The notes under the pieces were generated by a model that saw nothing but the letters and a program-made list of their open reading frames with translations, did not search any database and was not told the origin of the DNA. Positions 15,857 to 24,196 of a DNA stretch of 64,000 nucleotides are shown in pieces. Position 1 is the first letter of the stretch, and every line of letters starts with the position of its first letter. Made by a program: the position numbers and the translations under genes. The stretch is from positions 29,768 through 93,767 of the forward strand of contig JACSRW010000043.1 in the NCBI GenBank assembly GCA_014879565.1. Reading direction: 5' to 3'. Source of the DNA: Chitinophagaceae bacterium. GTDB taxonomy: Bacteria > Bacteroidota > Bacteroidia > Chitinophagales > Chitinophagaceae.

Positions 15857-16972
15857 ATGCGGTACCTGAAATTTTTTATGGGTCTTTTGCTGTTTGTTAT
15901 TTCCCTGTCCGGATCGGCCCAGGATCTGACGGGCATCTGGCGCGGCTATTTTGTGACAGAATCATTCGACCATTACAAATTTGAAGTGCAGATCCGGCAA
16001 ACCGGCAACTCGGTTTCCGGGGTTTCTTATTCCTATCTCAGTACCGTGTTTTACGGCAAAGCATCCCTGACGGGCAGCTACAACAAAGCCGGGAAAAAAG
16101 TGCTGATCCAGGAAATCCGGACTGTAGAATTGCGGATGGCCGGTGGCTCGCAGGCCTGTATCATGAAATGCAGTTTTGAGTATTCCCGATCGGGCAAAGA
16201 AGAATTCCTGGAAGGAACTTATACCAGTAAGTTTGAAAAAGACGGGGTGATGAACAAACAGGGTGATAACTGTGGTGGCGGGAAAGTGTACCTGCGGCGG
16301 GTGACAGAATCCGATTTTTATATCGAACCCTTTTTACGCGGAAAGGTTAAAAAAGGGCCTGTATATGAAAACCAGGCACCGGTTAAGAAAAGCCCGGTTA
16401 CCAAACCCCTTCCCCCTTCCCCGCTGGTCAGTAAACCGCCTGTCAAAAAAGACAGTGCACAGCTCAGTAAAAAAGTCACTCCCAAAAAAGAGGTAATTGT
16501 CAATAAACCCCCGGAAAAAAAGACGCCAAAAGATCCGGTAACCACTGCTGTTCCGGAAAAAACCGAACCTGTTTTACAGAATACCAAACCGGCTGCACCC
16601 CTTACACCGGCCCCCCCGGTAATTCGTGACCGTACCAATGAACTGGTTAAGACCTTAACGATCAGCAGCAACAAAGTAACGGTGAAACTTTATGATAACG
16701 GGGAGGTGGACGGTGACACCATTTCCGTGTACCTCGACAATAAACTGGTACTCTCAGAAAAAAGACTGACGGCCGCGCCCCTGGTACTGCAGTTTGAAAT
16801 GGATGAGGAAAATGATATACACGAACTGACCATGGTTGCAGAAAACCTAGGAACCATTCCTCCCAATACATCCCTGATGATCGTGGAAGCCGGGGCCAAA
16901 CGTTTTGAAGTGCGTATCACTTCCACCGAACAGAAGAATGCCGTGGTTCGCTTCCGCTACCAGCGGCCCTGA
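15857..16972 (+). CDS. Secreted two-domain protein of unknown function, paralogue A (with Pro/Lys linker)
   Basis: 371 residues. Signal peptide (1-21, ending SGSAQ), then a calycin-like beta domain starting DLTGIWRGYF (about 22-150). A long Pro/Lys/Val linker (about 175-270, repeated VKK/KPP elements) follows. The C-terminal beta domain includes VKLYDNGEVDGDTISVYLDN and ENLGTIPPNTSLMIVEAG. It is about as similar to the next gene over both domains as paralogues usually are, but the linker is absent there. No enzyme motif is recognised. The start at 15857 directly precedes the signal peptide. Confidence 0.7.
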   Translation: MRYLKFFMGLLLFVISLSGSAQDLTGIWRGYFVTESFDHYKFEVQIRQTGNSVSGVSYSYLSTVFYGKASLTGSYNKAGKKVLIQEIRTVELRMAGGSQACIMKCSFEYSRSGKEEFLEGTYTSKFEKDGVMNKQGDNCGGGKVYLRRVTESDFYIEPFLRGKVKKGPVYENQAPVKKSPVTKPLPPSPLVSKPPVKKDSAQLSKKVTPKKEVIVNKPPEKKTPKDPVTTAVPEKTEPVLQNTKPAAPLTPAPPVIRDRTNELVKTLTISSNKVTVKLYDNGEVDGDTISVYLDNKLVLSEKRLTAAPLVLQFEMDEENDIHELTMVAENLGTIPPNTSLMIVEAGAKRFEVRITSTEQKNAVVRFRYQRP

Positions 16973-17031
16973 TCCTGCCGCTGCTGTAAATTTTCAGGAA
17001 CAGGGCTTTTTTTCTGTATTTTTCCACCGTT

Positions 17032-17892
17032 ATGGCAAGGTTCCTAATTCCGGCGCTTTTCATTTTCTGTGCGTTCAGCAGCCCGGCCCAGGATATCAAT
17101 GGTATCTGGCGCGGTAAACTGGTAATGGCACCGAGCGGTTGTTTTCCTGTTTATAATATTGAACTGCAACTGCAGGTTGCCGGCAGCCGGATCACCGGCA
17201 CGGCCTATCATTTCTCAGATTCCCTGAACTATGTGAAGGAAAATTTTGAAGGAACCTGGAACCGGGACAGTAACCTGATCATCATAAAGGAAATCGGTAT
17301 TGTTACGTTCCGGATTAAAGAGGATTGTGTTCCCTGTATCAAAACATACCGGCTTTCCTATCACCGGGGTGGCGGCAACGTGGTAACAGAAGAACAACTG
17401 AGAGGCAGCTGGTCCACTCCCACCGGAAAGGCGATCGACGGCAAAACAGTATGTGATCCCGGTACCCTGGTACTGACAAGATTTGAAAAAGCGGCTTTTA
17501 AACCGGAACTTAAACTTCCGCTCAGCCTGACCGGCAGAAAGGCCGAACTGGTACGTGAAATAAAAGTGGATACCGGAACGGTAAAAATTGACTTCTATGA
17601 TAACGGGCAAATTGATGGCGATACGGTTTCCGTATATGTAAACAGTATGCCGGTGGTGAGTAACCGTATGCTCAAAACACAACCCATCAGTGTGAATGTG
17701 CGTGTCAGCCTGAAGCAAACCATACAGGAAGTGATCATGGTGGGTGAAAATCTCGGCTCTATTCCTCCCAATACTGCGCTTATGATTGTAACAGCGGGAA
17801 CAAAACGCTACCAGTTATATCTTACCTCCGATGAAAAAAAGAATGCCATGGTTCGCTTTATATACGAAAAACCGGCCCCCGGTAATCAATAA
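17032..17892 (+). CDS. Secreted two-domain protein of unknown function, paralogue B (no linker)
   Basis: 286 residues. Signal peptide (about 1-19, FCAFSSPAQ), then DINGIWRGKL beta domain with Cys pairs (EDCVPCIKTY), then the C-terminal domain IDFYDNGQIDGDTVSVYVNS / GENLGSIPPNTALMIVTAG. It lies 59 nt after paralogue A on the same strand and aligns with it over both domains, so this is a tandem duplication. The D-N-G-x-x-D-G-D-T stretch resembles a calcium loop. Function unknown. Confidence 0.7.
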   Translation: MARFLIPALFIFCAFSSPAQDINGIWRGKLVMAPSGCFPVYNIELQLQVAGSRITGTAYHFSDSLNYVKENFEGTWNRDSNLIIIKEIGIVTFRIKEDCVPCIKTYRLSYHRGGGNVVTEEQLRGSWSTPTGKAIDGKTVCDPGTLVLTRFEKAAFKPELKLPLSLTGRKAELVREIKVDTGTVKIDFYDNGQIDGDTVSVYVNSMPVVSNRMLKTQPISVNVRVSLKQTIQEVIMVGENLGSIPPNTALMIVTAGTKRYQLYLTSDEKKNAMVRFIYEKPAPGNQ

Positions 17893-17989
17893 TGCCGGGT
17901 GATCTCTTTTATGTATAAGTGATATTTTAAATTTAATACATGATTACGCTTAATTTAACAGCAATCATGTCAAATAGTGACTTTAATAA

Positions 17990-18098
17990 TTGGCCAGGTT
18001 AAACCCTTCCCCTACTTTTATCGGGCAAACAATTTTAAATTCCTCAATTTATTGACGCAGAAAGCGGCTGTTATAATCACTGGTAACAGCCCTTTTTG
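17990..18098 (+). ncRNA. Candidate small RNA with own promoter and terminator
   Basis: ATTGG (about 17989-17993) and TACTTTTA (18013-18020) form an imperfect Bacteroidota promoter with N19 spacing. About 45 nt further is a perfect terminator stem GGCTGTTA/TAACAGCC (18066-18073, 18084-18091) with a T-rich tail. No ORF lies between. A transcript of about 70 nt is possible; equally the hairpin may only terminate paralogue B or the convergent receptor gene. Confidence 0.3.
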
Positions 18099-18104
18099 TT
18101 TTTT
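18066..18104 (+). terminator. Terminator after the secreted paralogue pair
   Basis: GGCTGTTA / TAACAGCC, loop of 10 nt, followed by CCTTTTTGTTTTTTT. Confidence 0.8.
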
Positions 18105-18112
18105 TGCAGTTC

Positions 18113-20467
18113 TCAGAATTTAAAATTCCAGGTGACGGATGGCAGTACAGGGAATAAAGAGACCTGTTTGCCGGTTATGGTCAGATTCCCTTCCGCTATA
18201 CTTCCTTCCTGATCATAATACAGGAAATAGGGATTTAACCGGCTGTAAAGATTGTATACACTGAATACCCACTGGCTGCTGATTTTTCTTTTTTTCTTTG
18301 GTACCGGTGTATAGGTAGCTGAAAAATCGAGCCGGTGATAAGCTTTCATCCTGTACTGGTTGAGCCGGCTGTATTCCTGTGTCAGCACTCCGTTGATTAC
18401 ATAAAACCGTTCCGGCAGGGTTACCGCATTGCCCGTGCCATATACAAATACGGCTCCCATTTTCCATTTACGGTTCAGCTCCCAGTTACCAACCACTGAA
18501 AGATCATGCCGCCGGTCGTACCGGGCAGGGTATTTAAGGCCTTCATTGAGATCGGGAAAGCGGCGCCAGGTCCATGAGAGGGTATACCCCACCCAACCGG
18601 TCCATCTGCCTTTGGTTTTATTTATGAGCAGTTCCGCGCCGTAACTCCAGCCCCTGCCAAATACAAATTCTTCCTCCGGGTCGGCCAGTGAAGGGGTATA
18701 TCCTTCTTTGTATTCCACCTGGTTCTGCATATCCTTGTAATAAACCTCCAGGGAGGTTTCAAACGTATTATTGGCAAAATTGCGGAAATAACCGGCGGCA
18801 TATAACCAGCTTACCTGGGGCCTGACCAGGTAGGTACTGGGTACCCAGAGATCGGTGGGCAGCGTGGTTCCGGCATTGGTCACCAGGTGTATATACTGGT
18901 AATTACGGGTGATGGCTGCTTTCAGGGAACTTTCATCATTCAGCGCATACCGGAATGTAAACCGGGGCTCCAGCCCGCCATAGGATTTAACTTTCTGAAG
19001 AGAAGAATAATAGATACTGTCGGTCTTATTGCCATTGGCATCGCGGGTGTACCGCATATAGGGTCCTGTCTGGGTAAAATTGCTCCAGCGCAGGCCATAA
19101 TTAATTTTTATTTTCTCCCCGATCTCCCAGTCGTCCTGGAGGTAAAGGGCTGTTTCCGTAGCATACTTGGCGCCCTCGTTATTGGGACTAAAGACCACAG
19201 AATCCTGCCGGCCGCTTACCACATTGGGTATGAATTTGTGAAATGTCAGTAAGCCGCCAAAACGCAATTTATGGGCCGGAACCGGGTAATAATCAAAATC
19301 AGTTTTAATACTCATATCCCGGATCCCGGAGTTTAATCCGATTTCCAGGTTTTCCTGTGAGGCGGCAAATCTGAAATTATAATCATTATACACAGCCGTA
19401 GTGTTGGCGAACATCCGGCGGCTGAACACATGATTCCAGCGCAGCGTGGCAGTGGAATTTCCCCACGGTATATTGGTTTTAAACGAACGCCGGGCATTCC
19501 GGAAGTCAAAAACATCCCTTCCGAAATAACCACTCAGATAAAGACGGTCCTTATCCGAAAAACGGTAATTGACTTTCGCATTCAGGTCATAGAAATAATA
19601 CCCGGAACCGTAAAAACTGCTGTTTTTGTTTACAAAAGGTTTTACGAGCGCGTCTATATACGTGCGGCGGGCGGAAACAATAAAGGAAGATTTATCTTTT
19701 TTCAACGGCCCCTGCAGGGAAAACCGGGAGGCAATCAGTCCGATGCCCCCTTCTCCCTGTAACGTATTCATATTTCCTTCTTTCATGGAAACATCCAGTA
19801 CCGAAGATAGTCGTCCGCCATACTGGGCCGGCATACCGCCTTTAATCAGGGAGACATTCTTTATAGCATCCCCGTTGAATATGGAAAAGAAACCAAATAA
19901 ATGTCCTGTATTGTACACTACGGCATCATCCAGCATGATCAGGTTCTGATCCGGTCCTCCGCCCCGTACATAAAAGCCGGCATTGCCTTCACCGGCACTC
20001 TGCACACCGGGCAGCAGCTGAATGGCTTTGAGAATATCCACTTCTCCCATAAACGCGGGGATCGCTTTTACCTGGCTGATGGAAAGATCAGAACGTCCCA
20101 TCTGTGCATTTTTCACATTTCCATCCCTCTTTTTGCTGTACACCACCACTTCCCCGATCTGTGCCGAACGGGAAAGCAGTTCCACATTCAGCGACCTGTC
20201 CTGCTGAAGACTGACCTTAATCACTTTTCCGGTATAGGAAACATGCGAAACCTGAACCAGGTATTCTCCGGCTTCAAGGGTCAGGGAGTAAAACCCATAC
20301 TGGTTACTCGCCACGCCCCGGGATTGACCATAAACGGCAATGCTGGCGCCGGCTACGGATTCACCGGTAAGACTGTCCTTAATAAAGCCATTCAGGGTAA
20401 CCCTGTCCTGGGCGCAGACAGAGGTGAGGAGCATAAGCAGTACAAACGTACTGAAACAACGGTACAT
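18113..20467 (-). CDS. TonB-dependent receptor with N-terminal carboxypeptidase-like domain
   Basis: 784 residues. Signal peptide (MYRCFSTFVLLMLLTSVCAQ), a CarboxypepD_reg-like domain (LNGFIKDSLTGESVAGASIA, about 25-105), a plug (VKAIPAFMGEVDILKAIQLLPGV, YVRGGGPDQNLIMLDD), then a 22-strand-type barrel ending SVTWNFKF with the final aromatic residue. These receptors import ligands across the outer membrane using TonB energy. No SusD gene accompanies it, so the ligand is not predicted. The start is ATG 20467; an upstream in-frame TTG at 20482 is less likely. It follows the lipoprotein gene by 39 nt. Confidence 0.93.
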   Translation of the reverse strand: MYRCFSTFVLLMLLTSVCAQDRVTLNGFIKDSLTGESVAGASIAVYGQSRGVASNQYGFYSLTLEAGEYLVQVSHVSYTGKVIKVSLQQDRSLNVELLSRSAQIGEVVVYSKKRDGNVKNAQMGRSDLSISQVKAIPAFMGEVDILKAIQLLPGVQSAGEGNAGFYVRGGGPDQNLIMLDDAVVYNTGHLFGFFSIFNGDAIKNVSLIKGGMPAQYGGRLSSVLDVSMKEGNMNTLQGEGGIGLIASRFSLQGPLKKDKSSFIVSARRTYIDALVKPFVNKNSSFYGSGYYFYDLNAKVNYRFSDKDRLYLSGYFGRDVFDFRNARRSFKTNIPWGNSTATLRWNHVFSRRMFANTTAVYNDYNFRFAASQENLEIGLNSGIRDMSIKTDFDYYPVPAHKLRFGGLLTFHKFIPNVVSGRQDSVVFSPNNEGAKYATETALYLQDDWEIGEKIKINYGLRWSNFTQTGPYMRYTRDANGNKTDSIYYSSLQKVKSYGGLEPRFTFRYALNDESSLKAAITRNYQYIHLVTNAGTTLPTDLWVPSTYLVRPQVSWLYAAGYFRNFANNTFETSLEVYYKDMQNQVEYKEGYTPSLADPEEEFVFGRGWSYGAELLINKTKGRWTGWVGYTLSWTWRRFPDLNEGLKYPARYDRRHDLSVVGNWELNRKWKMGAVFVYGTGNAVTLPERFYVINGVLTQEYSRLNQYRMKAYHRLDFSATYTPVPKKKRKISSQWVFSVYNLYSRLNPYFLYYDQEGSIAEGNLTITGKQVSLFPVLPSVTWNFKF

Positions 20468-20506
20468 AAATTTTTTCAACAACGGAACGTTTTAAATGTT
20501 TTCAGC

Positions 20507-21073
20507 TCACCACTTTTCCCTGACCAGCGGTGTTTCCCTGCCCGGAAAAGGACCGGGAGCTGAAGGATCAGCCGTCAGCCACTGGCCCGGTTTGCCCTCT
20601 CCGAATACATCCGGTTTTTCAAGCAGGCTGAGACCGGTTTTTGTGTAATGCACCGCCCGCAGCAGATTAAAAAGTTCCCAGCTGAGCAGGTGCAGGGACA
20701 TTCTTTTCTCTGTCAGTTCAGGGTCGGCAATGATCGCCTCATTTTCCGCCAGGCAGTTTTCTTTTTCCACCCAGATCGCTTCATATAAGAGACTGTCGCC
20801 GGCAAATCTGTCCAGTTTCAGCTGCCGCAGTGACCGGCCAAATACCTGTGCTTTTTCCTCTATCTCCGCCGGTATACCGTAGGCAAAAGCATGGATCAGA
20901 CTGAAATAATCCCTCAGCAGCGAATCCAGCTGCTGGTTGACGGTACTGTCTCCTTTTACAGCCTGCCGGTCGGTTGACAGGGAGGGTGAATGATCCGCTG
21001 CATCCCCGCAGGCGAAAAGGCTGCATAAAATAAATGCCGTCAGTATTAAAAAACTACGAAACTGGCTTTTCAT
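20507..21073 (-). CDS. Putative lipoprotein, unknown function
   Basis: 188 residues. The N-terminus has a hydrophobic core and a lipobox (CSLFACGD). The rest is a helical, acidic domain (LDSLLRDYFSLIHAFAYG, AENEAIIADPELTEKRMSLH) that faintly resembles DUF3347-type periplasmic domains, but I cannot assign it. It is first in a probable two-gene unit with the TonB receptor. The start at 21073 (MKSQFRSF) is chosen because the promoter box TATCTTTG covers 21083-21090, leaving little or no leader. Confidence 0.6.
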   Translation of the reverse strand: MKSQFRSFLILTAFILCSLFACGDAADHSPSLSTDRQAVKGDSTVNQQLDSLLRDYFSLIHAFAYGIPAEIEEKAQVFGRSLRQLKLDRFAGDSLLYEAIWVEKENCLAENEAIIADPELTEKRMSLHLLSWELFNLLRAVHYTKTGLSLLEKPDVFGEGKPGQWLTADPSAPGPFPGRETPLVREKW

Positions 21074-21082
21074 ACGCATAGT

Positions 21083-21090
21083 CAAAGATA
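21083..21090 (-). promoter_or_regulatory. -7 box TATCTTTG for the lipoprotein/TonB-receptor pair
   Basis: TAnnTTTG on the minus strand 9 nt before the ATG at 21073. It is 29 nt from the oppositely oriented box of the ABC-F gene. Confidence 0.55.
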
Positions 21091-21119
21091 AACCCCTCCC
21101 GCCGCTCGGGCGAATCCTT

Positions 21120-21127
21120 TATTTTTG
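21120..21127 (+). promoter_or_regulatory. -7 box TATTTTTG for the ABC-F gene
   Basis: TAnnTTTG, 20 nt before the ATG at 21148. No clear -33 TTTG. Confidence 0.55.
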
Positions 21128-21147
21128 CAACTTGTTAAATTTTATTT

Positions 21148-23109
21148 ATGCTGGCAGGTTTGCAAAATGTGACTTTTGAGTTCGGGGCCCGTACCATTGT
21201 GGAGGATGCCACCTGGCATATACAGCCGGGGGAAAGAATCGGGCTGATTGGTTATAACGGAACCGGGAAATCCACCCTTTTAAAATTACTGGTGGGAGAA
21301 TACCAGCCTTCATCCGGAACGGTGGAAAGAAGCCGCAGTACTTCCATTGGTTATCTGCACCAGGACCTGCTGAGTTTTGATACGGAAGATTCAATTCTGA
21401 CGGTAGCCCTGGGGGCTTTTGAAAAAGTGCTGCAACTGGAAAAAGAAATTGAAGTACTGGGAAAGGAACTGGAAAAGACCGGCGATGAAAAAACCCTCCA
21501 TGCGTACAGCGATAAACTGCATGAGCTGGAAACCCTCGGCGGGTACACAATGCATCACCGCACGGAAGAAGTGCTGCAGGGCCTGGGGTTTTCCAACAGT
21601 GACCTGCAAAGGCCTTATAAAGAATTCAGCGGAGGCTGGCGGATGCGGGTATTGCTGGCCAAAATGATCCTGCAGCAACCCGACCTGCTTTTACTGGATG
21701 AACCAACCAACCACCTGGATCTTCCTTCCATTGAATGGCTGGAGAAATACCTGCAGCATTACCAGGGCGCCGTGGTGATTGTAAGCCATGATAAATACTT
21801 CCTGAACCGGATGGTGACCAAAATTGTGGAGGTATACCAGCAACAACTGCATATCTATACCGGCAATTATGATTACTACGAAAAAGAGAAAGCCATCCGG
21901 GTGGAAATGCAGCAGAAGGCCTATGAGAACCAGCAGGACTATATCCGCCAGAACGAACGCCTGGTGGAACGTTTCCGGGCCAAGGCCAGCAAGGCTGCCA
22001 TGGCCCAGAGTATAATAAAGAAACTGGACAAACTGGAGAGAATTGAGGAAGCGGAAATTGAAAGACCGGATATCCGTATCAATTTCCGGGTAGATAAACA
22101 ACCGGGGAAAGTACTGGTGGAACTGCACCATGTTTCCAAAGCATTTGGCGACAATGTGATCATCGAAAACAGTTCTGTGGAGATTGACCGTGGTGATAAA
22201 ATAGCCCTGATCGGTGCCAACGGAAAAGGAAAGTCCACACTGCTCCGGATCATTGCGGGGGTGGAACAGTTTTCAACGGGTGAACGGAAATGGGGGCATA
22301 ATGTGGAAGAAAGCTTTTATGCCCAGCACCAGCTGGAAGCGCTGAACCTGAACAACACGATCCTGGATGAAATGAAAGAATGCGGCAGCCAGATGACTGA
22401 ACTGGAGCTGCGTGGTTTACTGGGCTGTTTTCTTTTCAGCGGGGATGATGCGGACAAAAAAATCAGAATCCTCAGTGGCGGGGAAAAAGCCCGGGTGGCA
22501 CTGGCCAAGGTTATTGTGAGCAAAGCCAACTTCCTGATGCTGGATGAGCCCACCAACCACCTGGATATGCATAGCTGTGACCTGCTGATTGAATCGCTGA
22601 ACCGTTACCAGGGCACCATCATCCTGGTCAGCCACGACCGTTATTTTGTGGCCAAAACAGCCAATAAGATCTGGGAAATAGTGGATCACCAGATTAAGGA
22701 ATTCAAAGGCGGCTATGAAGAATGGGTGGCCTGGAAAGAACGGATGGCCCGGCTGGAACAGGAAAACCGTAAACAGGAAAAGCAGGTAACAGCTGCCCCG
22801 GCAGCAGAAAAACCGGCAGAGAAAAAACCGGAGCCCGTCGTAAAGCACGCGCCGGTCGCTATAGACAAGGAAAAGAAAAAAGAACTCCAGAAAATACAAC
22901 GCCAGTTTCAGCAGGTGGAAACTGAAATTGCTGCCCTGACATCCCGGAAGGCGGAACTGGAAGCTTCGCTTGCCGACCCTTCCACCTATTCAGACAAAAC
23001 CCGTTTCCTGGAAGCGGAAACCGCGTACAAAAAAGCAGCGGAAGAACTCGTAACCCTGAACCGCCGGTACGAAACACTGTTTGAAAAAATCATGGAAATG
23101 GAAGAATGA
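21148..23109 (+). CDS. ABC-F family ATPase
   Basis: 653 residues, no membrane segment. Two ABC cassettes: Walker A GYNGTGKST (35-43) with FSGGWRMRV signature and LLLLDEPTNHLD; Walker A GANGKGKST with LSGGEKARVALAK and LMLDEPTNHLD. The inter-domain linker is the charged P-site tRNA interaction motif region (about 235-310). A C-terminal Lys/Glu coiled coil (about 540-650, EKKKELQKIQRQFQQVETE) follows an Ala/Pro linker. ABC-F proteins act on ribosomes (EttA/Uup/YheS type, sometimes antibiotic protection). The architecture is closest to Uup/YheS housekeeping forms. Its stop codon directly abuts that of the convergent next gene. Confidence 0.93.
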   Translation: MLAGLQNVTFEFGARTIVEDATWHIQPGERIGLIGYNGTGKSTLLKLLVGEYQPSSGTVERSRSTSIGYLHQDLLSFDTEDSILTVALGAFEKVLQLEKEIEVLGKELEKTGDEKTLHAYSDKLHELETLGGYTMHHRTEEVLQGLGFSNSDLQRPYKEFSGGWRMRVLLAKMILQQPDLLLLDEPTNHLDLPSIEWLEKYLQHYQGAVVIVSHDKYFLNRMVTKIVEVYQQQLHIYTGNYDYYEKEKAIRVEMQQKAYENQQDYIRQNERLVERFRAKASKAAMAQSIIKKLDKLERIEEAEIERPDIRINFRVDKQPGKVLVELHHVSKAFGDNVIIENSSVEIDRGDKIALIGANGKGKSTLLRIIAGVEQFSTGERKWGHNVEESFYAQHQLEALNLNNTILDEMKECGSQMTELELRGLLGCFLFSGDDADKKIRILSGGEKARVALAKVIVSKANFLMLDEPTNHLDMHSCDLLIESLNRYQGTIILVSHDRYFVAKTANKIWEIVDHQIKEFKGGYEEWVAWKERMARLEQENRKQEKQVTAAPAAEKPAEKKPEPVVKHAPVAIDKEKKKELQKIQRQFQQVETEIAALTSRKAELEASLADPSTYSDKTRFLEAETAYKKAAEELVTLNRRYETLFEKIMEMEE

Positions 23110-24165
23110 TCAGCGAAACGCAAGACCCGCTTTAATAAAATCCGTCACCAGGTAGGCTGCCAGTTTACCGCTCTGCGGATCCGTACGCCCGTCCGGTAAA
23201 CGGGTGGCCCCTTCACAAATATGCAAATAAGCAGCTTTGGCATCCGCCGCAGCAAAACTCACATACTGTCTGGCCTGCACCGGACTGATCCCCACGGGGG
23301 TCATGGCACTGCTGAGGGTATGCTGAATGGCATCCATATCCAGTTCAATACCGGTCATGCTGTCTTCTGTAAAACCGGTAGCATGGGCAACTGCCTGTAA
23401 GAAGGTTCTTTTCTGGTGAATAAAAATATCTTCAAAGGTGATACAATCAATAAAGGGATTGTTCACAATATCCACCCAGCTGTTTTGCGGAATATAGTTT
23501 TCATGTAAGCCAATAACACAGTATTTCTGCAGGTAGCCGTCTTCCTCTGCATACCGGAAAGCGTTGCCGCTATGCCTCCCTTCCAGCGGGCGGTAATCAG
23601 CATGGGCATCCAGGCTGATGCAGTTAAGCTGGGCAAGGGGGATACGTCCGGCTTTATGCCAGCCTTTGGCAGCGCCTTTAATCAGCGGATACGCATTATT
23701 ATGGCCGCCGCCGATAACAATCGGTATTTTCTTCGCTGCGGTGATCAGTTTTACCAGGTTCTCCACTTCGTCATCAATGGTAAGTACCGCATGCCGGTAG
23801 GCTTCAATCCGCTCATCCTCCCCCTTGGCTTTGGTGTCAATCACGTATTGCATGTCGCCGAAATCAAAATGCCCCACCAGCAATATTTCATAGCCATCAA
23901 GAAAGTCGTTACTCTGCAGGTTGAAAAAACTTTGCAGAAAGGGAATCCATAATGTATCACATCCACCGCTGCCAAAATTCCCGCGGGCGCCCAGGTCTTC
24001 CGGCACACCGAAAAGTACATACCGTGCAGGAGATCCTTCAAAAGATTTCAGCAGGTCATTTTCATCCGTCACTACCTGCAGCCTTTCACCCATTTTTGTT
24101 TCAAAACGACGGATGCGGGTCAGGGAAAGCAGGTCCTGCCGGTTATATATTTTCAGGTGTTTCAT
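23110..24165 (-). CDS. Arginase-fold hydrolase, probable formimidoylglutamase
   Basis: 351 residues. Ureohydrolase metal motifs are complete: GGGHNNAYP (about 150-158), SLDAHADYRP (about 182-191) and ELDMDAI (about 269-275), giving the Mn-binding His and Asp set. The family includes arginase, agmatinase and HutG. Location 31 nt downstream of FTCD and in the same region as hutI argues for formimidoylglutamase, which makes glutamate plus formamide in histidine degradation. That assignment is by context. TGA stop codons of this gene and the ABC-F gene abut as TGATCA. Confidence 0.72.
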   Translation of the reverse strand: MKHLKIYNRQDLLSLTRIRRFETKMGERLQVVTDENDLLKSFEGSPARYVLFGVPEDLGARGNFGSGGCDTLWIPFLQSFFNLQSNDFLDGYEILLVGHFDFGDMQYVIDTKAKGEDERIEAYRHAVLTIDDEVENLVKLITAAKKIPIVIGGGHNNAYPLIKGAAKGWHKAGRIPLAQLNCISLDAHADYRPLEGRHSGNAFRYAEEDGYLQKYCVIGLHENYIPQNSWVDIVNNPFIDCITFEDIFIHQKRTFLQAVAHATGFTEDSMTGIELDMDAIQHTLSSAMTPVGISPVQARQYVSFAAADAKAAYLHICEGATRLPDGRTDPQSGKLAAYLVTDFIKAGLAFR

Positions 24166-24196
24166 ACTGCCGTAATTAAAGTCAGCCGGTTTCTTA

